Source of the DNA: Synaphobranchus kaupii
Taxonomy: Eukaryota; Chordata; Actinopteri; Anguilliformes; Synaphobranchidae
NCBI GenBank assembly: GCA_029718625.1
Contig: CM056383.1
Coordinates: forward strand, 64,728,849-64,792,848
Direction: 5' to 3'
DNA: 64,000 nucleotides
Shown here: positions 11,500-25,200 of the stretch, one piece after another
Layout: the number at the start of each line of letters is the position of its first letter
Position numbering within the stretch: the stretch's first letter is position 1
Made by a program: the position numbers and the translations under genes
The notes under the pieces: model-generated
The model's input: only the letters and a program-made list of their open reading frames with translations
Databases searched by the model: none
What the model was told of the DNA's origin: nothing

Positions 11500-14280
11500 C
11501 ATAATTATGACCATTCTCTTTTAGTTGAATTAACAAATCTAATGGCTGAGAACAGTCACAAAGGTACATGCAAAAAAGTTAAATCGGCAGTTCCTACAGG
11601 AATAAATTTGCCAATGGAACAGTGCTTCCTCCAGTTTCCTTCCTGCAGGCCCCTGATGGCCCCTAGGTACCAAGCACTGCCCCCTTACAACCATATCACA
11701 AATAGCATAGCACATATTTATTCCTTTGCTTTGATCGATCAGCTTCAAATATGCTTTGCTGTGTAGCTGCGGTCAATCATCAGTATACGTGTGAGACAGT
11801 GTATCCTTCTTTCTCTCTTATTTCACTTTCTCCAATCAGTGGGGACACATTTTGGTGTCTTAAGGGAACATGCTATTCTGCAGCGGGTCAGATAGGCCTA
11901 CAATCTGTTATATAGATTGATGAACAACTGCCTCTGGTTCTGTGTCTCTCAGAGTGAGATGTGATGTCAGGAGTTAAAGTGAAATATAAGCTTTAGCACA
12001 CGCGAAGGACATTTGAGGTGTTGGGAACCATGACCTCTATACAATACCACTATTCCTGCACCCTTACTGATCAGTTTATATTAAATCTGACTATTAGCTT
12101 GGCTGCGAGTGTCTTTCTGTTCCTTGGAATTTCCCTGCCACATTAACCTTCATAATAAGGCATCACATAACGTAAAATCTGTTCCTATGTTGGAGCACAT
12201 TCTCATGGGACATCTTTGCAGAATCGTGTCGTTTTGGGTGAAAGTTTAGCCGTTCACAAGGATTTCCCATGGCTGGTCAGCATAATGATGAGCCTGAATG
12301 TTCCAGCGCAGGCCTGTACATAAGCACGTGGCTGGCTGTAGGGCTGGCCTCAAAGCGTCTGTTATGGTCGGTCAGGCACCTGGAGTACGCCTGCACCATC
12401 TGCGCACAAAGTGTGTTCCGCCACTGAGCGGTTGAGCTGATTAACTGTAGAGTGCATAAGTGGGGGCTCGCCTGCTTCAGAGGATGTTGTAGTAATTCAA
12501 CAGGCCTCTTTACACAGTTGGCCATTCCAATTTGAGGGGAGGAAGAAAAATGCAGGAGATAAAAAAATAATAATAATGTTTTTTACTTTAAAAAAATAAA
12601 ATTTCAAAAGTGTAACTTTTTAGGACGCAAAGGACTAGCCATTTGAAAGAGACGGAGATTTAATCACATTAATCATTCCGGCTACTGGACTGGACAGAGA
12701 GGGTGACTCAGAGGTTCATCCTACTAAGACACTGGGTTCCTGTGTCCAATTGTGCCCTGCAGTCTAATTGTGCAACGCAGACTTACATCCACAGTCTGCA
12801 CAATCTGGATGGTACCAGCGCAGACGTTGGCTGGTAGCCGCACAGAGTAGGGCATGCAGTAATTGGCCATTCAGCTGGTTTTCCCAAAGTAAAAAACAAC
12901 AACAAATCTGTGGGTGGCATCGCTCACTTTGGCGGAGAGCGTGGTGCGTTCGAATCTACTGCTCTCAATCGATGGAGGAGGTTGCAGTGATGAGACAAGC
13001 TCGTTAAAAAAAACAATATAAGTTCACAGACGGGGAAAAAATTGGATTTTAAACTGACGAGACTGGTGGAAAGCAAAACAATAAATAATACTACCTATTA
13101 TATAAGACAACGGAGACAACCGTTTACAGTTAATAGAATAGAATAGAATATAATAGAATAACTTTTATTTTCCCTTTCGGGAACTTCAGTTGTAGCCACG
13201 AGCAACAACAAAAAAGACATAGACAGTGGGGCAGACCCACAACACACAAACAAACGCACCAAATAAAGACATACAATATCAAATTAAGTGAATTAAATTG
13301 GAATACAGTCATGATTAAAAATAGCCCCCGCTGTCCCGAGATGTGTCACTTTCACCGCACAATTAATAAATAAGGAAATCGTATCATATCCTTTGTCGTG
13401 CCTTCCCAACTGGTAGCAACCAACCCTTCAAATCTTTATTAATTGACTGGAGAGTTTAGAGCAGAACCCGTTCCCATGCATTTTTCAAACAATAATAATT
13501 ATACACACACAACAAAGCATAAGGCAAAAGCACTGACCAGGTTTAAATAAACTCGACATTTGATGTGGTTTTGAACAGCTTACCATCTCTGGACATTATT
13601 AGGCACGTGAGATGGATTTGCACAGAGGATGAGGATAATCCACAATCAGATGATCCCTCTCAGGCTGTTTGATCAACCTGCTGCTGCGCTGCCACAGCGC
13701 TCTGTTGCCATGGATACAGAAAACAATCGCTTGCGTGGAGCCCTGTGTCACGCCGCTGCCAGTCAGGGAGCTTCATATTGACAGCAAGACGGCTGTAGAA
13801 CCGCACAACAGGCGTGAAAAGCCCCAGTGCCACCATACTCGTAATGTGCATGTGCGTGACATGCTAAGTAATCTGTGAGCTTGTTGTTTTGAAAGTGCAC
13901 CATTGTTTTATCTATTTACATTTTGTAGTTTTTTAAAAATATCTTAATACAGAACAGTATTAGGATTTGAGATAGTTATTTTTATGTACAGGGCACTTCT
14001 AGTGGACTACCCGATATAAAGCACTGGAGCACTCATTGGAGGTCTGCACGTTTATTGCAGGGGGTCGACTGACGTTTCGACTTGCATCTTCCTCAGAGTC
14101 AACAGTAGGAACACAGAGAAAAGGGGGAGGTATATATACCCTCCCACATAGTGATGAAATTGACAGCTATTTTGAAAATAGTTATTTTTATAACGATATG
14201 CAAGTGCATATAATAACAATAATAAACAATATGGGAGCATGTTAAATCAACTGGCCTTAAGACTTTATGCTAGTTATGAT
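11500..14280. other. Intergenic DNA, nothing coding supported
   Basis: Mixed unique and old repeat DNA. A short GAATA-type tandem repeat lies at 13134-13160. None of the short open frames has a recognisable domain. Confidence 0.35.
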
Positions 14281-14316
14281 TATTGAACTGCTAGTTATGA
14301 TTATTGAACAGCACCC

Positions 14317-14648
14317 GTCAGTGAACATAACATATGAAAGCATTAGAGCAGAGTACTATTCTTCGTGCTAACTTAAGCATCTAATCCATGCATTCAAAAT
14401 GTACTCATCACAGAGACCAGCCTCATGGTCCTGGCTGTACGAGAACTACTCTGGCTCACACAGAACTATTCCTCATTCATAAATAATACATATCTTGGCA
14501 TTTGCATCAACTCAAGGGCGCTAAAGCCTATAGGAATACATATTATCTACTATGGTTGTTATGTCATGAAGGTAAGTTTGGATAAAAGCAACAACCATAT
14601 ATCTCTTTGATATTAATTAGGTATCAGAAAAAATGTATAGTTTTGTTG

Positions 14649-14711
<63 letters not shown>

Positions 14712-15206
14712 GCGTCTGCATGACAGATCGCTAATATTTAAAAATGAAAATAATTGACAGTTTGGAGAATGTAGTGACAGCTGGAAAAGAGTCGATCAGC
14801 TTCAGGCCTCCCCTGTTCGGTGATGCCAATTCTTCACAGCCAAAATCATCCACTTTCCCTCCAAACACAACAAAGATGGCTGGGGGGAACACTCGATAAA
14901 CTACCTTATGTTATGCTTCCAACATTTCTTAGCACTCAGGTGTAATACAAATATGCTGTTACTCTAACTCGTGTTTCTGTACTAAGTGAGGGAAGGTGGT
15001 ATCATAACAAGCTTCTTCTGAATAAGCAGGGAAATTACCTTTCCGATAAACATTGCTGAAGACATTTTTTTTAAATGGCATCTCAAAAGAATTGTCATGG
15101 TGCATTGACTGACATCCACTTCAGAAATCTCATAGAGATGCACCTTTTCTCGAAGGATGGGGTTACTTGTTATGCTTAAATGCCAACCCACAGAAGATTT
15201 GAACAT
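14317..15206. repeat. Copy 1 of an ~0.88-kb direct duplication
   Basis: Starts at GTCAGTGAACATAACATATG and ends at GAAGATTTGAACAT. The same block recurs at 18737-19614 in the same orientation with few substitutions by eye. It contains a (GT)n tract (14654-14706), longer than in copy 2. The minus-strand open frame within it (14982-15380) partly survives in copy 2, but most differences there change the residue, so coding is not supported. Confidence 0.85.
14654..14706 (+). repeat. (GT)n microsatellite
   Basis: About 26 GT units inside duplication copy 1. Confidence 0.95.
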
Positions 15207-18200
15207 CTGAAATATTTGAGGAAGACTTACGTACAAACTGTTTTTCTCAGCATCGCACTTTTCTATAGTGTGAAAAACAAAAGAATTGAAAACCTGCACA
15301 TTGCCGTCTTCTGGTTTTTTCAGCAATATGTAAGTATTATCGTTATTGTTATTTCTGAAAGGACTCGTCACTTTGTGCATAAGATGATTTTTGCAAAAAC
15401 AAAGGAGAACAAACAGTTGACGGTTTGTTAACAGTTAACAACGGCAAAAATGGAGAAAAAAAATGGAACCACCCATCAGTGCAGACGCATGAAGGTCCAA
15501 GATCATTTTTGGTTGATGTTAAAATGTTAACTGCACCATTAGAGCAGTCAAATACATTCTGATGAACCAGAGGCAGAGCTGGCAGATTCCGTAATTGCTT
15601 CAGAGAACTGGTTCTGTTCAAAAGCATGGGCTGATGTCCTGCCTACCAATGAGGCCAACAGTGTTTCCAATTATCCACTCCCTTCTGAGAGGCAAATTCT
15701 CAGTATGCCACAGCACCACTTCTCTTTTTGGCTGGACAAGAGCCTTGGCACCACATCCAGGGCAACACAGTTGATAACATAGTCACCATAGTCCTCCATC
15801 TTAGTATTGTATCTTACTGAGATTTAACAAGATAACTTTCATGAAAGTTTTCCTGTAAGTGCCATAGATGTTGTAATGCCACTGAATGATTATTTTTAGC
15901 AGTAAAGCAGTGAAGATAATTTAAATCAAATCTATTCATATAGATACTGTTTTAATATTACCCATAATACATTTTTAAGAATGGGGTTATATTTTGTGTG
16001 TTTTTTGGGGGGTGGAGAGGTCCATCCGATTCACAAAATCTGCTTGTGTAAACAATTTATTCCTCTTCCACGTGAGCTGCTGTTATCTAAACCAAATAAA
16101 CATGGCACTGTGATTGGTGTAAACAACTTCTCCACTGGAGTTAGCCCTGCAGTAACAGAAATTGAAGACCCTGGTGCTAAAGGTACTGATGTCACATTTT
16201 TAGACAATTAAAGTTGAGCATAGAAACATGTTGTATTTGTTTATAAGTCCACCCTATAAATATTGTTTACAGAAAAGGTGTCTAAGCAATGCATAAAAAC
16301 AGCAAAACCTTTAATGGCTGATGTTACGGATCAATTTGATTTTCGGATTAGATTTTCTAAAAATAGACATTTTGTGACTTCAGTACTTTTAGCACCAGGG
16401 TCTTCAATTGGCATTTCTTCTGTATTGGATCTAGATGGGGATGTGGATTGTTTCACTTAAGACAATGTACTCTCTAGGGGAGATAAGAATATTAGCAACA
16501 ATGTGGATACCTGTTCATGTTAGTTTGTAAATTAAGCATGTTGACATTTAATCATCGACTTTGGTTTAATCGTGATATTTTGAGGAAATGTTGCAGATAA
16601 ATCGAGGAACACAGACAAGTATGTGCTCACATACAGCATATACTGTGAGAACAAATAGCATATTTCCGTTATTTTCTTACTTTGCCATATTTGAAATATC
16701 ATCTGTGGATAAACAAAAATTCAGTTCAATTTTTGTGTATCCTTTCAAGAAATCATTTTGATCCAGACTGGCTGTGATGTGCAGAACATTCCCTTTTGGA
16801 ATATGTAATATACTGCAGTATATTTGAAATATATTGTGATGATAATGTTGATATATTTACAATATACTGCAGTATATATAAGGGTTGAGTCTTACATAAA
16901 CACTACATAGCCACATTAGACAGAGAAATTAGTATGCAGTATTACATCTAAAGTTAGAATTTTGACATCAGTTTGATCATGTTCATCACTTTAAAGACAG
17001 CACACAATCACAACACAATCAATTTGAGGAAACCATTTAGTGAGAAAAAGAACATTGCTTTTCAACACAAGTTGCTATTGCTGAAATTGGAAGGAGGTCC
17101 TTTTCTTCATTGCGGTTAATGGTAGAAGCTAGGTCCTAGGACACAACAAGCCTGACCGCTTGTTGTCCTGTCAGTTTAGTTATTGACCATCCCAGACAAT
17201 GGTCCCCGTCTTTCTAGTCTCTTGATTGCACAGAGGGTGGCTAACAGGCTGGAGTAAATGGTTTGCGACTTTAACAGGTGGCAGTCTGATTTGCCTCAGC
17301 CACCTAAAAATTCAGTCTTCAAAATTAACATCTGGCCCATTCCGTTCATAAAGTATACTAAAGTATACTGTACTATTACACTGACAAAGGGAGGAGGGGA
17401 AAAGTTCATTTTATGAACATGAGCATGCTTACTTTAGTTAAACCTTTCAGTGTATAAACAACTTCATAAATTCTAAGATAAACTGAAAGCTATATTCAAG
17501 TTTTTTTCTTGCTTTTTGTTCAACAAACTTCACTGGGTAATGAACCTGTCAGCACATGTGTGTACAAATGGTATACAGTCATACACCACACTGTCTAATG
17601 AGATTTTTTAAAGTAATTAAAAAGCTACTCGGCACATTCAGAATTCAAGACAGCAGCTGAAAAGACAGAGAAGGATGTTGTTTCATGTTTCTGGGACGGG
17701 GATTTTTTTTCTTCTTCTTAAAGGCACTGTAATAGACACCAAGAACAGATGTGTGAAGATCTATTCCTGTCTTTTTCTGAATGACGTGCTCTAATCATTA
17801 TTCACAGAACATAGAGCCGGTACAAAATAAAACTGTCACAAATGCAGGGATGTAGGACAAAAAAAAAAAATGGTGATTTATATTTCCCAGCTTTATTGCC
17901 TGGTTTTTTAGCTCCACCTATTGGACAAATACCTCGGTTCACTTGCCTGGAAATTGACAACAAAAAAAGACATCTAAGAATAAGGATCTTTATCAGGTCT
18001 TTTCTTGTCAACACCAACTCGGTGTTATGTAGCATTTATCCTAATTTATATTTACAAAATTTAGAAAATTAATAAATATTCATTGATCTCCGTGTCTTTC
18101 ACGTGTGAAATGTTGACAGGATAAGCACAGAAATGGAACAAGCACAATGTCATGAGAATTTCAATAATCTACATAGACAATCCCATGTCTAATCATAAAT

Positions 18201-18695
18201 AATATTAATAATAATATAATTATATCTACAAATAATATTGTTGTCTAGAATAGCATTGAAGCAATATCTGTGAAGCAATTGTTGTCTGTGAACATTGTTG
18301 TACTGCCTGTCACATTTCTTTCACAATACCTTGTTACATATTGTTTCATTTATATCTCACTTTCATTGCCTTAGTATTTGAATTTTCATGCAATTAACGT
18401 TCATTTGGAACGGCGGTGATGGACACATTCCACTATAATATAGCGAAGACATCACCAGCTGCTGGGGACCTTCCCTGGTGATGCTCTGCCAGACCTCTAT
18501 TGCAGCCATCTTCCGTTCCTGTTTGTTTCAGGGGACTTTTGTTACGTACTGTTTCATTTATATCTCACTTTGGTTGCCTTACTATTTGACTTTTCACGCA
18601 ATTAACACAGTCAACATGACAAAATACCCACTTGTATTGGTAGAAATTCATGAAAGGGGGCTTAAAGTAGAATATTAGTTGACCTTCAACCTGTG

Positions 18696-18735
<40 letters not shown>

Positions 18736-18736
18736 A
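15207..18736. other. Intergenic DNA between the duplicated blocks
   Basis: AT-rich. The palindrome TATACTGCAGTATA occurs near 16810 and again near 16864. Short open frames (15981-16211, 16263-16460) have no recognisable domain. An AT microsatellite abuts copy 2. Confidence 0.35.
18701..18732 (+). repeat. (AT)n microsatellite
   Basis: About 15 AT units directly before duplication copy 2. Confidence 0.9.
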
Positions 18737-19086
18737 GTCAGTGAACATAACATATGAAAGCATTCGAGCAGAGTGCAATTCTTCTTGCTAACTTAAGCAT
18801 CTAATCCATGCATTCAAAATGTACTCATCACAGAGACCAGCCTCATGGTCCTGGCTGTACGAGAACTAATCTGGCTCACACAGTACTATTCCTCATTCAT
18901 AAATAATACATATCTTGGCTCTTGCATCGACACATGAGTGTTTATCAGCTCAAGGGCGCTAAAGCCTATAGGAATACATATGATATACAATGGTTGTTAT
19001 GTCATGAAGGTAAGTTTGGATAGAAGCAACAACCATATATCTGTTCGATATTAATTTGGTTTCAGAAAAAATTTATAGTTTTGTTG

Positions 19087-19121
<35 letters not shown>

Positions 19122-19614
19122 CTGCATGACAGATCGCTAATATTTAAAAATGAAAATAATTGACAGTTTGGAGAATGTAGTGACAGCTGGAAAAGAGTCG
19201 ATCAGCTTCAGGCCTCCCCTGTTCGGTGATGCCAATTCTTCACAGCCAAAATCATCCACTTTCCCTCCAAACACAACAAAGATGGCTGGGGGGGACACTC
19301 GATAAACTACCTTATGTTATGCTATTCCAACATTTCTTAGCACTCAGATGTAATACAAATATTCTGTTACTGTAACTCGTGCTTCTTTAGTAAGTGAGGG
19401 AAGGTGATATCATAACAAGCTTCTTCTGAATAAGGAGGGAAATTACTTTTCCAATAAACATTGTTGAAGATTTTTTTTTTAAATGGCATCTCAAAAGAAT
19501 TGTCATGGTGCATTGACTGACATCCACATCAGAAATCTCATAGAGATGCACCTTTTCTCGAAGGATGGGGTTACTTGTTATGCTTAAATGCCAATCCACA
19601 GAAGATTTGAACAT
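18737..19614. repeat. Copy 2 of the ~0.88-kb direct duplication
   Basis: Collinear with 14317-15206. It has a shorter (GT)n tract (about 19091-19118) and an approximately 20-bp insertion near 18928 relative to copy 1. The two copies are 4.4 kb apart. Confidence 0.85.
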
Positions 19615-19670
19615 ACAACACAACCACAATTGGTCACTTTTGGGCGTGTGTTCTATTTTTAAAACACCAT

Positions 19671-21130
19671 GGGCCCTATGTTACACCCGGTGCTAAGAGG
19701 CGTTAACTCAAACGCAAGTGTCTTTGCTAGTGTCATTTTAGCGCCAAGCACTGGCATTCATAGCAACTGGGCGGGTTCTTAAGATGAGGTATGGCCAGGA
19801 TAATTTTTGGCGTATTGCTATCTTGAGCCAGCAGAAAGCGCTTGCGCTAAAACCACCACAAACCTGGTCTTAACACACTCCTGTCTGTTACACACAGGGG
19901 TGCACACAAGCATGCATACAAGACATCAAGAATACATTGTGAAACAGGGATTCATATTTTTCCCAAAAAGAAAAATAATTCTCCCGCAATAGAGGCAAGT
20001 TGTCTCTAGCAATCCTCGGAAAATGGACTTGTTTTAAAGCAAGCTACCGGTAAAAACATGTTGTTCATATTTCCATAAGCACGACATTATAAAACAAGGG
20101 AAGTATGCATGAACCTATGGATTCCCAACCTGACAGCTTTAGTGTATTTAGTGTCATCATTAAGCCAAAATAACGCTATTTATGTTATTATGAGAATGCA
20201 CATAATATGAACTTCGGATGAAGCTTGAACTTTCTTTGCCTGTGATCTGACTGCTGTGAGAACATTGATGTTTGACAATGCTTCCTTGTATAATCAAACT
20301 AAATTTGTTAAACAAGCAGGCTAATTTGGCATTTTCTAACGTGAGACGGAAGCCATATTCTGTTAGCTTATTTTCAGCGGTTGCAGGTGCTTTTTAATTA
20401 AATTAAACCGCATATATTTTCTAAAATAACAGCACTGTCGGGAATTACAGAGAACCCATGCCAGTGTTAAACCCTAATGTTTAAGATTATTATTGTGCAT
20501 ATGAAAACAGGTCATAATGGTTAGTCCAAATAATATTGATCCTAATATTGTAATGGGGGCATGACGTGTGAGGTAGGAGGGACCAATCGCAGCAAGGGGA
20601 TTCATTAAGCACTAAGGCCACTAAGACGGGAAACCCCGTAATTAAGGGGAGGAGACAAGACAGGGAACAAACGTACCGACGCTACTAACCGGCTCACTGT
20701 CACACGCAAATGAGTAGAAGCTCAAACGCCTGGTTTCTCAGTAAGAAAACCAAACAAGGCGAATGGAACAAAGAACTGCTGCCCTATACTTCTACGAGCT
20801 AAGTAACTAAGTAAAAGCGTAAAAGTAAAAAACGCCCGATCTCCCAGGAGAGAGAAACATTTTACAGGCGAGCAGAGATCTGTGGTCCCATACTTCTACG
20901 AGCTAAGTAACTAAAGAGCCAGAAATAATAAACGCCCTGCCTCAGAAATGAGACGTTAGAACACTCTGATTGGTTAATTGCATGTTACGCCCAAGACACA
21001 CCTATAATTAATGAAGAGGCTAAGTTCAGCCCATTTGCACCTTGCGCTTACTATGCGCCCTCAAACTAGCAAAAGTGCAATTGCGCCTTGCGTTTTAGAC
21101 CATGCACCAAGATCTTCAAGATAGAGCCCC
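19671..21130. mobile_element. ~1.46-kb DNA element with GGGCCCTAT / ATAGAGCCCC ends
   Basis: The left end is GGGCCCTATGTTACACCCGG and the right end, inverted, is GGGGCTCTATCTTG. Both ends carry GCGCAA/GCGCTAA-rich subterminal DNA typical of a very common fish MITE type. No transposase is readable. A different sequence (about 20560-20990) appears to be nested inside. The superfamily (hAT or Harbinger) is undecided because no clean target duplication was found. Confidence 0.55.
20560..20990. repeat. Nested retroelement-like patch with an internal repeat
   Basis: The sequence TACTTCTACGAGCTAAGTAA occurs twice (about 20787 and 20890). Composition and GAGGCAGG-type blocks on the minus strand recall the leader copies at 7.7 and 10.8 kb, but the match is weak. 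Confidence 0.35.
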
Positions 21131-21922
21131 AGGTTTGTTAAATTATATCGATCGTATTCTATGGGAAATCTGTTAGGATCCTGTACTCTGTCTGTCTGTG
21201 TATTTATGTTTCCTGATATATTTTCCTGATGTTGTGTTTAGTATGTTACCATGTTCATTTATTCTGATTATTTTGTGCTTTCACTGTTCCATGTTTTGTA
21301 TTACTGTCACTCCCTGTCATCGGTTTTCGGTTTTCTCTGTATTTCTTCTGTCATGCGCTTCCTTCATTACTAATTACTTCATTGTAAATAATGCTAATTA
21401 ACTAACAACTACTAACATCTTAGAATTAGGGTCTACTAATCTACTAATGACTAACTTGTATATATACTAATCTATTAATCTACTAACGCCATAGAACCAG
21501 GGTTTTCTACTAATCTACTAACTTACTAACTTAATCTTCTTTCCTCGCTGCTGCTGTCTCTTTCTGCCTGTTCTATCACTAATTATCTTTCTGTGGTTCC
21601 TCTATTAACTTCAGCTGACTCTCGTTTCCTATTCCTTGTATGCACTTGTCTTATTGGAGTCCATGTCATGTTCTCTATGTATTTGGTTCCGGTCCAGTCC
21701 GTGTCTTACATTCTCCCTCGTTATTGAACTATCAGCTTCCCTTATCGTTTCATTGTGCTCACCTGTGAGCAATCTCCCCTCCCTGTGTCTGCACACCTGA
21801 TTCCCATTATGTCTGTCGCTCCCTGTGTATTTAACCCCTGTTATTTCAGTCCGTCTTCGCGAGTTCCTCACATGATATTTTGCTTCTGTGTTACATTCTG
21901 TTTTCCGAGATTCTGCCCAAAC

Positions 21923-22280
21923 TGTTTCCCTAGTTTCTGTTTCCCTAGTTTCTGTTTCCCTAGTTTCTGTTTCCCTAGTTTCTGTTTCCCTAGTTTCTGT
22001 TTCCCTAGTTTCTGTTTCCCTAGTTTCTGTTTCCCTAGTTTCTGTTTCCCTAGTTTCTGTTTCCCTAGTTTCTGTTTCCCTAGTTTCTGTTTCCCTAGTT
22101 TCTGTTTCCCTAGTTTCTGTTTCCCTAGTTTCTGTTTCCCTAGTTTCTGTTTCCCTAGTTTCTGTTTCCCTAGTTTCTGTTTCCCTAGTTTCTGTTTCCC
22201 TAGTTTCTGTTTCCCTAGTTTCTGTTTCCCTAGTTTCTGTTTCCCTAGTTTCTGTTTCCCTAGTTTCTGTTTCCCTAGTT
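21923..22280 (+). repeat. Perfect 15-bp minisatellite, ~24 copies
   Basis: The unit TTTCCCTAGTTTCTG is repeated head to tail with essentially no variation. Because 15 is a multiple of three and the unit has no stop in two + frames, long open frames appear across it (repeating FCFPS and SVSLV). These are consequences of the repeat, not genes. Confidence 0.97.
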
Positions 22281-22379
22281 TTTTGCCTGTTGTTTTGTTT
22301 TCCGTCTGTTTTGTTTTCTTTGTGTTCCTCCTACGCCTCGCCTCAGTGGGGAAATAAAATTTGAAAAGGGGAACAATTT

Positions 22380-22641
22380 ATAAGGCGGATCTTTAATCTG
22401 ATTGGTTATTGCGCCACGTTCCCCGTCTCCTCTGGTCACCTTGCATGGCAAGCAATCCCAACATGCCTTGCAGACACGAGGAATCGCCTCTCATTGAAAA
22501 TAAACCGAGGCAATGTAATGACCTGAGAAATACACTCAACACCGCTTTCTGTGGGGCTTCAGGGTCACTCACCACACAAAGTATTTTTCTAAAATGTGTA
22601 GTAGGCGGAGACAGGCTGAGACAGTAGGTACACTTACTCTT
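22380..22641. mobile_element. Partial TTAA-type MITE related to 31541-32068
   Basis: The right part CACAAAGTATTTTTCTAAAA, then GTAGGCGGAGACAGGCTGAGAC and an end reading CTTACTCTTT, matches the right end of the element at 31.5-32.1 kb. The left end is not intact. Confidence 0.5.
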
Positions 22642-22824
22642 TCACTGGCATTTAGCAGGTAGGTCATTGAAGTTGAGGCAGGCATGTTCTCCACAAGGAA
22701 GAAGAGAGTATATGGTACAATATCAGTAATAATTAGCTAATGTTTTGATGTTTGATGATGTTTTTTTGGTTATGTAATGAACTCTTTATACACAGCATGA
22801 TAGACCTATTTGTTTTGCAGGGAG

Positions 22825-22925
22825 CAGCAATAATTATTAAAGCAGTTTCCAGGTTTGAATCCCAGATGGCACGGATGTTGTACCCTTGAGGGTAACCTGA
22901 ATTGCTTCAGTAAATACCTAACTAT
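22825..22925 (+). mobile_element. tRNA-headed SINE fragment
   Basis: B-box-like CCAGGTTTGAATCCCAGATG is followed by a SINE-like body (CCCTTGAGGGTAACCTGAATTGCTTCAGTAAATA). Similar bodies are at 46745-46890 and 47205-47340. The A-box part is lost. Confidence 0.5.
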
Positions 22926-23253
22926 CAATGGAAGCACAAAGTTTTTAATTGTGTAGTTAATTTCCAGGGGATGTGGGTGTTTTTTTGGAAACAAATGATT
23001 AGTAATATTCTTTTGTTATCCTCAAATGGTTGTTGCTTTTGAACCTGTGCATTTCCAATTGTATTCAACAAATACTGATTATACTTAATTTAAAATTTAA
23101 TTAAAGTTGAGCCTGAGTGCACAAAGAATTGTTGAAGAAAATGGCTTTACGTGTGTAAGAGCACTGTGATACACACAAGAGTAAGAGATATATAGAGACT
23201 GTATATATTCGCCCACACCCCCATCTTTCCCCACATCAACAATTCCATATATT

Positions 23254-23255
<2 letters not shown>

Positions 23256-23286
<31 letters not shown>
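23256..23286 (+). repeat. (CA)n microsatellite
   Basis: About 15 CA units just before a Tc1-like MITE. Confidence 0.9.
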
Positions 23287-23288
<2 letters not shown>

Positions 23289-23292
<4 letters not shown>

Positions 23293-23808
23293 GCAGTCCA
23301 TAAGTATTTGTTACAAATAATAATAATTTTTTGGCTCCAAATGTACTTTTTTTTACTCCAGCGCATTGGATTTGAAATGAAACAATGGAAATTAGTTTAA
23401 AGCGTGGCTAAATCTATAAAACGCAATTCCCATAGAGATCCATTCAAATGCAGAGAGGTTATAGTATCGCTTGTAGGAGTACCAAAAAATAAGCTATCAA
23501 GAGTCTTTTGATATTGTTGTGTCACAGACATCAGGAAGTCATGGCATGCAAAGGATATGCGACCAAATATTAAAAATGATTACTTTATTCTACATTGGCT
23601 GCAGTTCCGTTCACACAATGGAAATGGGTGTTGGGATTGTTTGTTCATTAAATAAATTAAATAAGTAAAAAAACAAATGTGTCATTTGTTCACTCAGGTT
23701 TCCTAAAATCAATATTATATTTTGTCTAAAGATCTGAAAACATCCAGTGCGAGAAATATGCAACAATAGAGGAAATCAGGAAGGGGGCAAAAACTTTTTC
23801 ACAGCACT
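23289..23808. mobile_element. Tc1/mariner-like MITE
   Basis: Left end CAGTGCAGTCCATAAGTATT, right end CTTTTTCACAGCACTG. The interior carries the shared module (about 23428-23572). It belongs with the Tc1/mariner elements of the window. No transposase is present. Confidence 0.6.
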
Positions 23809-25200
23809 GTATCATGACCAGGTAACTACACAACCCAGAGTTCTACCAAAGTTCAGGTGTGCTTTAAAGACTTGGGACGGGTATTGGGGTTTCTTGGGTC
23901 TAACATTACATTACTGCTGGTTGAGGTCTTCGGCGGTGCTGTTGGACGAGCTAACTGGCAACCAACTGAGACTCCTGATACAGAGATGGGTGTAGTAAGA
24001 ACATCGTAATACCTAGTAATACTACCACCGTCTCAGGAGCTTTGTTAGAGGCGGGAACCAAGCTCTGACATTTTAGACAGAGGCTGTGACTGAATATGAT
24101 CCCTTCACCCATTTGAGGGCGCATATTTGAGTCAACTTCGTCAAAAAGCTTTTGAGTGGGTGACTTTTCTCACAAATGGGGCACTTAAAATCCCAGGATG
24201 AAACCCTTATTTCTGGGGTTTTGTGGAGGAGTGTGTCCAAATACTTGAAAAATGTACCCTCCTTTCCTCCACTACCACCTCCTCTCCTCCATGCCCCGGA
24301 AACTGATCTTTGTGTCCTAATATAATGTTGCTAATTACATATTAATTGTTAAAATTGAATTCATGTCTCGATGCAAACCGCAATGTCAGGTACATTGTAT
24401 ACTGTACTACTTGTACTTGAAATGTACAGGCAGTTTTGCATACTTCCGGGTAGGAGACAAGTGGAGGAAAGGAGGTGAGGTGTGAAAATTATTGGGACGC
24501 ACCCAAGGGGATTCAGGAGCACACTCTATCAATTTCAGGAAGTAAACCGGAAGTAAAAACTACAACTTGTAGTACAAGAGCGGGACATATTACGAACTAC
24601 TCTCTTTTTATTTTTGTTAATTCTATCTTCATTCATAATCTACACTTTGTAATCATTGTCATATGTAAACTGATGGATGTTCTCAATAAAAATAAGAACA
24701 TATTACAAACTACTTCCTCACTAGTTTTGAAAGAGGTTTGCAGGATTTATTCCGCACACTGCTTGTAAAGTGAGGGGAGAGGGCACATAGTAGACAGAGG
24801 TCTGAGTGGACAGGGGGCAGGCAACAGGGATCATATTCGGTCACAGCCCCAGATTAACACCACGCTCTTTCACGTCCCGTAATTCATAATCAATTTAATT
24901 ATTTTTAGGGAAAAGCAATACTTTTATTCTGCACCTTTCAGCAAGCTCTGTGGATGTTTTTTTTTATTTTTTATTCTTCATCTACATAAAAATGTTCACA
25001 AATCAAGGTGTGTACATTTAGGCAGTGAGATACTGCGTTACTCCAGAACACTAGGTGGCGGTAACCACCTTTTAGGTTATCGGAAGAAAAATAAGTTGGT
25101 CGACGTAAATATTCAAGGACCTTTCCACTCTGACCCTGGTACGCGTGCGCCGATGTTTTGGCTGATACAAATAGTTTCCAGCCAAGGGAAGAGTTGTTTT
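23809..25200. other. Intergenic DNA upstream of tdrd3
   Basis: Contains no recognisable exon. The last few hundred bases before 25344 would hold the tdrd3 promoter and 5' UTR. No TATA box at a convincing distance was seen. Confidence 0.35.

Noticed and set aside
14982..15380. Minus-strand 132-codon frame partly conserved in the duplicated copy (19387-19629)
   Set aside because: Most differences between copies change residues, no domain is recognised, and the frame is cut by the duplication edge.
21755..22364. Open frames of 200 and 158 codons with FCFPS or SVSLV repeats
   Set aside because: They are translations of a perfect 15-bp minisatellite whose length is a multiple of three; flanks have no gene features.
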